Positions 1 through 4,912 of a DNA stretch of 7,673 bases are shown here, one piece after another. The notes under the pieces were generated by a model. The model was given only the letters and a program-made list of their open reading frames with translations, made no database searches and was not told where the DNA came from. The DNA comes from JBFILW01 sp041612005 (lineage in GTDB: Bacteria; Gemmatimonadota; Gemmatimonadetes; Palauibacterales; Palauibacteraceae). The stretch covers positions 1-7,673 of the forward strand of contig JBFILW010000135.1 of NCBI GenBank assembly GCA_041612005.1, read 5' to 3'. Position 1 is the stretch's first letter, and each line of letters opens with the position of its first letter. Position numbers and translations under genes: made by a program.

Positions 1-719
1 AGGAGCGCCTCCGCCTCTTCGGTCAGGACGGCGCTCGCGTCAAGGCTCCGCGCTCTGCTGAACAGCCGCTTGGCCAGGGCGACCGGGATCGGGGCGCGCT
101 TCGTGAGCTCCCCGGCCAGCTCCGCCGCCGCGGCGCACACGCCGTCGGCCGGCAGACTGCGTGTTGCGATGCCCATATCAGCCGCCTCGCGACCGGTGAA
201 GCGCTCACCCGACAGGATGAGCTCGCGGGCCCTGGCGAGGCCGACTCGTTGCGCCAGAGTGTACGTGACACCTCCCCCGAAGAAGGTACCGAGAGAGAGC
301 TCCGGGAGGCCCAGCTTGGCCTCCTCTGCCACGATGATGAAGTCGCAGGAGAGGGCGAGCTCGAGGCCGGCTCCGATCGCATGGCCGTTGACGGCCGCGA
401 TGGTCGGCTTGGACAGTTGCTGGATCTTGCGACAGGTCTCCTGGGCGAGGTCGACGTACGCGCGTCGCGCGTCCGCATTCATCTCCCCCTCCCCGTGCGC
501 CTTCAGGTCCGCTCCGACGCAGAACGCTCGCCCGCTCCCGGTGATGACGACGGCCCGCACCGCCGGGTCGGCCTCAACGGCCGTCAGTGACTCGCCCATT
601 GAAGCGTACAGGTCGGCGCTGACGGCGTTCAAGCGCTCGGGCCTGTTCAGGCGCAGGGTCGCGACGTCACCTTCCAGATCGGAGATGAGAGGTGGCGTCT
701 CGTTGACTCCGGAACTCAT
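1..719 (-). CDS. Enoyl-CoA hydratase/isomerase family protein (crotonase fold), 3' end cut by window edge
   Basis: Read from an ATG at 719 leftward, this gives 239 residues with no stop before the edge. Crotonase proteins are usually about 255-265 residues, so roughly 15-25 C-terminal residues are missing. The crotonase signature is complete. RAFCVGADLK (residues 64-73) forms the first oxyanion-hole loop, NGHAIGAGLELAL (111-123) the second, and LGLPELSLG (136-144) follows. Glu120 and Glu140 align with the two catalytic glutamates of rat mitochondrial enoyl-CoA hydratase (E144, E164), so hydratase activity on trans-2-enoyl-CoA in the cytoplasm (beta-oxidation or a related acyl-CoA route) is the best guess. 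Substrate choice cannot be read from the sequence, and related isomerases share the fold. The start is supported by the usual short N-terminal strand before RLNRPERLNA (23-32); the Shine-Dalgarno is weak (GGGA about 9 bases upstream). It is divergent from the exonuclease gene with a 109-base gap. No neighbouring fatty-acid gene is visible. Confidence 0.95.
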   Translation of the reverse strand, partial: MSSGVNETPPLISDLEGDVATLRLNRPERLNAVSADLYASMGESLTAVEADPAVRAVVITGSGRAFCVGADLKAHGEGEMNADARRAYVDLAQETCRKIQQLSKPTIAAVNGHAIGAGLELALSCDFIIVAEEAKLGLPELSLGTFFGGGVTYTLAQRVGLARARELILSGERFTGREAADMGIATRSLPADGVCAAAAELAGELTKRAPIPVALAKRLFSRARSLDASAVLTEEAEAL

Positions 720-769
720 GGTCAGTCGTTCCCGTCGGTGGGGGTGTGAGCGAGGCTCAAGCGCGAGTG

Positions 770-799
770 AGAATAGCTGCTGCGGATTGAACAGGGCAA
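770..799 (-). promoter_or_regulatory. Weak candidate sigma-70 promoter for the enoyl-CoA hydratase gene
   Basis: On the minus strand TTGCCC (799-794) and TATTCT (775-770) lie 18 bases apart, each matching four of six consensus positions. Transcription would start near 763, giving a leader of about 43 bases before the ATG at 719. The match is modest, and only its position in the divergent gap makes it worth noting. Confidence 0.2.
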
Positions 800-819
800 C
801 GCAGCGAGTTACCGAAACC

Positions 820-825
820 GGAGAG
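820..825 (+). promoter_or_regulatory. Ribosome binding site that fixes the TTG start of the exonuclease
   Basis: GGAGAG lies just before a TTG at 829-831; counted from GGAG the gap is five bases. The earlier in-frame TTG at 787 has no such site and would add 14 residues unlike the family N-terminus. Translation from 829 begins MKVHLIDGTY, which places the conserved first metal-binding Asp at residue 7, where this family has it. Confidence 0.6.
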
Positions 826-828
826 CAC

Positions 829-1725
829 TTGAAAGTTCATCTGATCGACGGTACGTACGAGCTATTCCGGTTCTTCTACGGAGTTCCGGAGCAGCGCACC
901 GCGTCGGGCCTCGAAGTGGGAGCCTTACGGGGCGTCGTCGGCTCGTTGCTCTCCCTGGTGGAAGCGGGAGCGACGCATGTGGCGGTCGCCACCGATCACG
1001 TGATCGAGTCGTTTCGAAACGACCTCTGGCCCGGTTACAAGGATGGCTCCGGCATCGACCCCGACCTTTTCTCCCAGTTTCGCCCACTCGAAGATGCGCT
1101 TCGTGCGGCCGGGTTCGAGGTTTGGCCGATGGTCGAGCACGAGGCCGACGACGGGCTCGGCGCCGGGGCCGCGATGGCCGGGTCGGATCCGCGCGTCGAG
1201 CAGGTGTTGATCTGCACGCCGGACAAGGATCTGGCTCAGTGCGTCGAAGGGAGCAGAATCGTGCAGTTCGACCGGCGTCAGCGGCGGCTCATGGACGCGG
1301 ACGGGGTGAGGGAGAAGTTCGGGGTCTCTCCCGAGTCGATTCCTGACTACCTGGCACTGGTCGGTGACAGCGCGGATGGATTTCCAGGTCTGCCCGGCTG
1401 GGGTGCGAAATCAGCTGCCGTCGTGCTGGCGCGTTACGGCCACCTCGAGGAGATCCCGGAACGTGCCGAGGACTGGGATGTCCCGGTGCGGGGGGCGGCG
1501 CGTCTGTCCCGGACGCTGGAAGAGGGTCGCGAACTCGCCGACCTGTTCCGCCGCATTGCCACGATCGATCGTGGTGCACCGGTGAGCGCTTCGGTCGAGG
1601 AGATCGAGTGGCGGGGACCGCGACCCGAGTTTGACGCGATCTGCCGAAAAATCGAGGCGCCGGGCCTGCTCGCGCGTGCCGGCGCACTGGCTACCCTCAG
1701 GGAGCCCAGGACGCTTCCCAGCTAG
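829..1725 (+). CDS. Stand-alone 5'-3' exonuclease / flap endonuclease (DNA polymerase I N-terminal type)
   Basis: The protein has 298 residues from a TTG start, the size of the 5'-nuclease domain of DNA polymerase I, with no polymerase part. Such enzymes remove RNA primers and 5' flaps using two or three divalent metals. Motifs in order: HLIDGTY (4-10), SFRNDLWPGYK (61-71) in the helical-arch region, HEADDGLG (104-111), TPDKDL (130-135), and the helix-three-turn-helix VGDSADGFPGLPGWGAKSA (178-196). Candidate metal ligands matching the nine acids of Taq 5' nuclease are D7, D56, E105, D107, D108, D132, D134, D180 and D183; none is missing. The Arg often found after the arch Tyr-Lys (YKxxR) is not present; the sequence there is YKDGSG. 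The reading frame stays open leftward to position 70, but that stretch is antisense to the hydratase gene, so the TTG with its Shine-Dalgarno is preferred. The 3' end overlaps the convergent lipoprotein gene by 29 bases. A polA gene elsewhere is assumed but cannot be seen. Confidence 0.93.
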   Translation: MKVHLIDGTYELFRFFYGVPEQRTASGLEVGALRGVVGSLLSLVEAGATHVAVATDHVIESFRNDLWPGYKDGSGIDPDLFSQFRPLEDALRAAGFEVWPMVEHEADDGLGAGAAMAGSDPRVEQVLICTPDKDLAQCVEGSRIVQFDRRQRRLMDADGVREKFGVSPESIPDYLALVGDSADGFPGLPGWGAKSAAVVLARYGHLEEIPERAEDWDVPVRGAARLSRTLEEGRELADLFRRIATIDRGAPVSASVEEIEWRGPRPEFDAICRKIEAPGLLARAGALATLREPRTLPS

Positions 1726-2680
1726 TCACGTTGTTGTTCTCGGTGAGCTGCCGGAAATTGCTCCCGTCCGAGTCCATCGTCCACACCTCGGTGACCGGTC
1801 GGTTGGATGTGAACACGATCCGGTCGTGCGCTGACCACTTGGGCTGGTAATCCTCACCGGGATTCGCGAGGATCGCCACGCGCCCGGTTCCGTCGGCGTT
1901 TATCACATAGATGTCATCGTCTCCGGGCAGGTCGATCCCGAGCAGCAGCTGCCGGAACGTATAGAACACGATGCGCGTCCCATCGGGCGACCAGGAAGGT
2001 CCGAGCTCTGTCAGCGGCGTATCCGTCAGTCGCTCCTGGTCCGATCCGTCCGCCCGCATGCGATAGATCTCGGTGTTCGGGTCCCCGTTCCCCGTCGCAT
2101 CCCGCAACGAGGAGAACGCGATCCATGCACCATCCGGCGACCACGACGCGTAGTCGTCGCGCGCCGGGTGGTTGGTGAGATTCGCCACACCGGTGCCGTC
2201 GGCGTTCATGACGTAGATCTCGCCCTCACCGTCCCGGAATGAGGTGAAGGCGATTCTTCGGCCATCCGGGGACCAGGTCGGCCGCGTGTCGGGGCTCGGA
2301 TCGTTGGAGAGCCTGATCGGGTTGGAGCCGTTGGCGTCCATGACGTAGATCTCGGTGTTGCCGTCCCGAGACGTGAGTCCATCGCGATTCGATGTAAAGG
2401 CAATCCGGCTCCCGTCGGGCGACCAGGCAGGAAAGTGCTCCTGGGCCGGGTGCCTGCTGAGATTCTTGCGACCGGTTCCGTCCTCGTTCATCACCCAGAT
2501 GTCCCAGTCGCCGGTCCGATCGGAGGTGAAGACGATCTGCTTGGTGACGGCCTCTCCGGGGCCGACGGGGTCAGGCTCATCGGAGCAGGCGGCCGCCAGG
2601 AGAGTTACGGAGATGCCAGCAGCGAGTCGGCCGCTGGCGCTCGCCAGACGTGTCGGTCGCGCGGGTTTCGCGGGTCTCAT
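1697..2680 (-). CDS. Lipoprotein with TolB-like six-bladed PD40 (WD40-like) beta-propeller
   Basis: The protein has 327 residues. A basic N-terminus (residues 1-18) and a short hydrophobic segment (19-31) end in a lipobox LAAAC, with Cys32 as the likely lipidated residue. Ser33 at +2 is not an inner-membrane retention signal, so by the E. coli Lol rule it would go to the outer membrane. After a Pro/Glu-rich linker (33-47) come six PD40 blades beginning near residues 48, 89, 139, 182, 232 and 286. Each has a version of WSPDGxrIaFtS followed by IYvMnaDGtg and a short LT turn. The first and last blades are the least regular. TolB-type propellers bind protein partners; the Pal-binding N-terminal domain of TolB is absent, so this is not TolB itself. 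It may be a surface or periplasmic binding protein, with unknown partner. The start lacks a convincing Shine-Dalgarno, although the signal peptide immediately follows it. It stands alone: the terminator at 2762-2792 separates it from the upstream Spy-like gene, and its 3' end overlaps the convergent exonuclease gene. Confidence 0.9.
   Translation of the reverse strand: MRPAKPARPTRLASASGRLAAGISVTLLAAACSDEPDPVGPGEAVTKQIVFTSDRTGDWDIWVMNEDGTGRKNLSRHPAQEHFPAWSPDGSRIAFTSNRDGLTSRDGNTEIYVMDANGSNPIRLSNDPSPDTRPTWSPDGRRIAFTSFRDGEGEIYVMNADGTGVANLTNHPARDDYASWSPDGAWIAFSSLRDATGNGDPNTEIYRMRADGSDQERLTDTPLTELGPSWSPDGTRIVFYTFRQLLLGIDLPGDDDIYVINADGTGRVAILANPGEDYQPKWSAHDRIVFTSNRPVTEVWTMDSDGSNFRQLTENNNVTSWEASWAP
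2207..2354 (-). repeat. Near-identical DNA repeat inside the propeller gene (blade duplication)
   Basis: A 16-base word, CATGACGTAGATCTCG on the plus strand, occurs exactly at 2207-2222 and again at 2339-2354. With the flanking GGCGT it is 22 bases with one mismatch. The copies are 132 bases (44 codons) apart and encode the equivalent strands EIYVMNADG and EIYVMDANG of successive blades. A diverged third copy lies near 2056-2080. This is an in-frame internal repeat, not a mobile element. Confidence 0.75.
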
Positions 2681-2739
2681 CTCATGGGGCTCGGGTGCGG
2701 GTCGGCGCTGGCGTGGCCGACCGTTCCATGTTCCACCCC

Positions 2740-2758
2740 GGACCCGCTACCAGGGTCC
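2740..2758. repeat. Small inverted repeat upstream of the lipoprotein gene
   Basis: GGACCC (2740-2745) and GGGTCC (2753-2758) form a perfect six-base stem with a seven-base loop. It sits between the terminator of the Spy-like gene and the start of the lipoprotein gene. It has no T-run on either side, so it is not an intrinsic terminator by itself. It could be a leader hairpin or protein-binding site for the lipoprotein gene, or have no function. Confidence 0.35.
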
Positions 2759-2761
2759 ATG

Positions 2762-2792
2762 AAAAACGCCGGGGGCGTCTACCCCCGGCGTT
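2762..2792 (-). terminator. Rho-independent terminator of the Spy/CpxP-like gene
   Basis: A perfect 11-base stem, AACGCCGGGGG (2765-2775) with CCCCCGGCGTT (2782-2792), encloses a six-base loop. Read on the minus strand the stem ends in a run of five T (2766-2762). It lies about 60 bases beyond the stop codon of the Spy-like gene at 2855. In the plus direction there is no T-run, so it acts one way. It makes the downstream lipoprotein gene an independent transcription unit. Confidence 0.88.
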
Positions 2793-2854
2793 GTCCACGC
2801 TGCGGCCCGGGGCGAATGGACGCCCTCGGATCTGTTGTTCAGCAGAGAGGCTAC

Positions 2855-3292
2855 CTAGTCCATATCCTTCTCTTGGGCCTCAGCTTCCTCTTCGACCTCT
2901 TCATGATCCTTCTTGACCATGTGCTCGAGCTTCTTCATCTGCTCTTCGTCCAGCACCTCGCCAATCTGGGTGAGGGTCTTCTTGTGGAGCTTCTCGAGCT
3001 TCTCCTCGGCCATGTCGTTGTTCTCGTCGTCGTACATGGCCCGGATCGCCTGACCGTCCTCCGCCGCGGAGATCAAGATCGGCTTGATCGATGCCTGCTG
3101 CTCGTCTGTGAGCGACAGCACCTTGGTCATCTCCTGGATCTGGCCGTCGATGTCGACCTCGGTGACGTGCACGGCCTCAGACGGCGCGCACGGGTTCTCC
3201 TGGGCAAGCAGACCTGGCGCGCCGCACAGGGCCAGGGCGAAAACGGCTGTAGCGGCCCCGGCCAGGCGGCGGGGAGATAACGGCTGACTCAT
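2855..3292 (-). CDS. Small secreted LTxxQ-motif protein (Spy/CpxP-like)
   Basis: The protein has 145 residues from an ATG at 3292, chosen because AAGAGGAGG lies eight bases upstream; the frame is open further up, but without a ribosome site. Residues 1-30 form a type I signal peptide: basic RR at 8-9, hydrophobic 10-29, and likely cleavage after LLA before Gln31. Cys23 does not sit in a good lipobox. The mature part is strongly helical and charged. LTDEQ (61-65) and LDEEQ (114-118) are the paired LTxxQ-type motifs of Spy, CpxP and related periplasmic proteins, which act as chaperones, stress sensors or metal-binding proteins. The C-terminal tail (about 126-145) is very acidic, with seven Glu between residues 131 and 141. 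Two Cys (23, 35) occur, only Cys35 in the mature chain. Homology is inferred from motif, size and export signal. A general Spy-like role in envelope proteostasis is plausible but unproven. It is transcribed alone, ending at the terminator at 2762-2792. Confidence 0.82.
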   Translation of the reverse strand: MSQPLSPRRLAGAATAVFALALCGAPGLLAQENPCAPSEAVHVTEVDIDGQIQEMTKVLSLTDEQQASIKPILISAAEDGQAIRAMYDDENNDMAEEKLEKLHKKTLTQIGEVLDEEQMKKLEHMVKKDHEEVEEEAEAQEKDMD

Positions 3293-3300
3293 GGAACGAT

Positions 3301-3309
3301 CCTCCTCTT
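3301..3309 (-). promoter_or_regulatory. Strong Shine-Dalgarno of the Spy/CpxP-like gene
   Basis: The minus strand reads AAGAGGAGG, eight bases ahead of the ATG at 3292. It is the best ribosome site in the window and decides the start: the upstream in-frame ATG at 3478 has nothing comparable and would place 62 non-signal residues before the signal peptide. Confidence 0.9.
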
Positions 3310-3317
3310 GTGTGTGC

Positions 3318-3347
3318 TGTGACCACGCGGTGCGCAGTGCAAGTTCC
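3318..3347 (-). promoter_or_regulatory. Candidate ECF-sigma (RpoE-like) promoter for the Spy/CpxP-like gene
   Basis: On the minus strand GGAACTT (3347-3341) is an exact match to the RpoE-type -35 element. After 17 bases it is followed by GTCACA (3323-3318), a partial match to the -10 element. Transcription would start near 3311, leaving a leader of about 19 bases that just contains the Shine-Dalgarno. The spacing is one or two bases longer than the E. coli RpoE norm and the -10 is imperfect, so this is a candidate only. Confidence 0.33.
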
Positions 3348-3554
3348 AGTAGCGGCAGCAGGCCGGTCCGGATTCCACGACCCGGCCGTCGAGGGGCCGA
3401 AGGTCCCGCGTCCGGTCCCGGCGCGCCGCCACAACTGACGAATGAACGCATTGCAACCGCCGTGCCGACAGCCGACAATCGTGCAACTCACTGTCATGTT
3501 TTTATTTACGAATACTGTGAGCTTGCGGTACGGCGAGGATTTCAGTCCCTTTGA

Positions 3555-3563
3555 TGGTATAAT
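3555..3563 (+). promoter_or_regulatory. Extended -10 promoter element for the radical SAM gene
   Basis: TGGTATAAT is a perfect TATAAT (3558-3563) preceded by TG one base away, the extended -10 pattern that can work without a good -35. The sequence 16-18 bases upstream is not a recognisable -35. Transcription would start near 3570, giving a leader of about 117 bases before the ATG at 3687. It is the only perfect -10 I noticed between genes and lies in an AT-rich island. Confidence 0.5.
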
Positions 3564-3686
3564 TTCCCGTCTGTTGTCGGCCTATCCAGGGACAATCTTC
3601 CGTACGTTCGCGGAATCTCTCCGAATCGAGAGCTGACGTCCCCGGGCTCGCTTGCCGAACAAAACCCGAAGACCTAGCTTGGTGAC

Positions 3687-4739
3687 ATGAGGATTCCGAT
3701 TCACGGTCGTGGTACCCCTGAGAACCCGGCCAATCGCTTCGAGGCGCTGGCCGCCGAGCGCGACGACTGGTCCGATCCGGACGATCCCCTGCCGCGCACT
3801 CGGCTGCTCGTCGATCACACGCGATCGATCATCACGCGCAACGACAGTCCGGACGTCGGTTTTGAGACGAGCATCAATCCGTATCGGGGCTGCGAGCATG
3901 GATGCAGCTATTGCTATGCCCGACCCGGGCACGAGTACCTCGGCTTCTCAGCCGGGCTGGACTTCGAGGCGAAGATTCTGGTGAAACCGGACGCTGCGGC
4001 CCTGCTCCGAGGCGAGCTGTCGAGGCCCGGCTGGAAGCCGCAGACGATGGTGATGTCGGGGGTGACTGACCCGTACCAGCCGGTCGAGCGTCGGTTGGGC
4101 ATCACGCGAGGCTGCCTGGAAGTGCTGGCCGAGTTTCGAAACCCGGTCGCCATCATCACCAAGAGTCGTCTCGTCACCCGGGATGCGGATCTGCTGGCGG
4201 GGATGGCGGAATACGACGCGGCCGCGGTGGCCGTCTCGATCACCACGCTGGACCGGAAGCTCCAGCAGGCAATGGAGCCGCGCGCAGCCGCCCCAGAGAT
4301 GCGCCTGGCCACCATCCGAAAACTGGCCGAACAAGGGATACCGGTGCGCGTGATGGTCGCCCCCGTAATACCCGGACTCACCGAGCACGAGATGCCCGCA
4401 ATTCTCGAGGCCGCGGCGGCGGCCGGCGCGACCGGTGCGGGCTACATCATGTTGCGGCTACCGCTCGGTGTCGCCGATCTCTTCATCGCCTGGTTGGAGC
4501 GGCACGTTCCCGATCGGAGAGACAAGGTCGTCTCCCGCATTCGGGACCTGCGGGACGGACGGGTCAACGACCCTCGCTATGGCTCACGAATGCGTGGCGA
4601 GGGCCCGTTCGCCCATCAGGTGTCCCAGTTCTTTGCAGTCAGCTGTCGACGTTTTGGGTTGGATCGCGATCAGAAACCCCTCTCGGTCGCGGCCTTTCGG
4701 CGGCCGGGCCTGCCGCAGCTGGAGATGTTCGCCTCGTAG
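3687..4739 (+). CDS. PA0069-family radical SAM protein (SplB-like, COG1533 type)
   Basis: The protein has 350 residues. RGCEHGCSYCYARP (67-80) holds the CxxxCxxC cluster motif, Cys69, Cys73 and Cys76, which would bind the 4Fe-4S cluster that cleaves S-adenosylmethionine. Family features flank it: NRFEAL (16-21), SIITRNDSPDVGFETSINPY (47-66), SGVTDPYQPVE (124-134), ITKSRLVTRD (157-166), VSITTLDRKL (183-192), MVAPVIPGL (223-231) and GSRMRGEGP (299-307). Order and length agree with the group annotated as PA0069 family radical SAM protein, distantly related to spore photoproduct lyase. The reaction and substrate are not established for that group, so none is assigned. No second cluster motif is evident in the C-terminal part; Cys143 and Cys320 are isolated. 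An in-frame TAG at 3675-3677 makes the ATG at 3687 the earliest ATG start. Its ribosome site is poor (GGTGA almost against the start). It is probably transcribed from the extended -10 at 3555 and is convergent with the HD-GYP gene. Confidence 0.93.
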   Translation: MRIPIHGRGTPENPANRFEALAAERDDWSDPDDPLPRTRLLVDHTRSIITRNDSPDVGFETSINPYRGCEHGCSYCYARPGHEYLGFSAGLDFEAKILVKPDAAALLRGELSRPGWKPQTMVMSGVTDPYQPVERRLGITRGCLEVLAEFRNPVAIITKSRLVTRDADLLAGMAEYDAAAVAVSITTLDRKLQQAMEPRAAAPEMRLATIRKLAEQGIPVRVMVAPVIPGLTEHEMPAILEAAAAAGATGAGYIMLRLPLGVADLFIAWLERHVPDRRDKVVSRIRDLRDGRVNDPRYGSRMRGEGPFAHQVSQFFAVSCRRFGLDRDQKPLSVAAFRRPGLPQLEMFAS

Positions 4740-4912
4740 GTGGGACCCCGCCGAGCCGCCTTGCTCAAGCGAGTTCGTGATCACCCGTGGAGCTAGACCC
4801 TGCCGGCTGGCCGTAGGCGGATTTCAGTGGTCCGATAGACGACTAGCCGTAAGTCCTGATTACTCCTGAGGTCCAGGGGACGTCCTCCCGCCCGGCTAGC
4901 GTTGAACCGAGG
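4740..4912. other. Convergent intergenic gap without a recognisable terminator
   Basis: These 173 bases lie between the 3' ends of the radical SAM and HD-GYP genes. I found no hairpin followed by a T-run on either strand. Only small features are present: the palindrome GGACGTCC inside the last third, and the word AGGTCCAG present there and again at the HD-GYP stop codon. Termination here may be Rho-dependent. Confidence 0.5.

Larger units (their letters stand above)
3293..3686. other. Non-coding divergent intergenic region (394 bases)
   Basis: The region separates the Spy-like gene from the divergent radical SAM gene. Its left half (3310-3430) is GC-rich and holds the ribosome site and candidate ECF promoter of the Spy-like gene. 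The middle (about 3490-3570) is clearly AT-richer than the rest of the window, with a T-run at 3499-3503 and an extended -10 at 3555-3563. The right part (3570-3686) would be the leader of the radical SAM gene; it has only one small hairpin (CTCTC at 3617-3621 with GAGAG at 3628-3632). Short open frames here lack ribosome sites. No tRNA or recognised riboswitch was seen. Confidence 0.7.

Noticed and set aside
70..828. A plus-strand reading frame open from 70 and continuous with the exonuclease gene, suggesting a 551-residue protein
   Set aside because: Positions 70-719 are antisense to a clear enoyl-CoA hydratase. The translated extension has low-complexity Arg/Ser/Ala composition typical of a GC-rich shadow frame, and the TTG at 829 has a Shine-Dalgarno and begins exactly at the family N-terminus.
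2681..2740. Possible second ECF promoter for the lipoprotein gene (two GGAAC words on the minus strand near 2722-2735)
   Set aside because: No acceptable -10 at the right distance from either word could be found.
2435..3280. A 281-residue plus-strand frame rich in Leu and Val
   Set aside because: It is antisense to both the lipoprotein and the Spy-like gene. The hydrophobic run is the complement of Glu/Lys-rich codons and not a real membrane protein.
3293..3478. Longer start at 3478 for the Spy/CpxP-like gene
   Set aside because: It would place 62 residues ahead of a clear signal peptide, and the ATG at 3292 has a near-perfect Shine-Dalgarno.
3442..3636. A 64-residue plus-strand open frame in the divergent intergenic region
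   Set aside because: There is no ribosome site, it crosses the extended -10 promoter element, and the protein has no recognisable features.
3948..4388. Minus-strand frames of about 150 residues opposite the radical SAM gene
   Set aside because: They lie wholly inside a strongly supported gene and show no family motif or ribosome site.
4740..4912. Possible tRNA, small RNA or bidirectional terminator in the convergent gap
   Set aside because: No cloverleaf pairing, no stable stem longer than about four to six bases with a T-run, and no conserved loop sequence was found.
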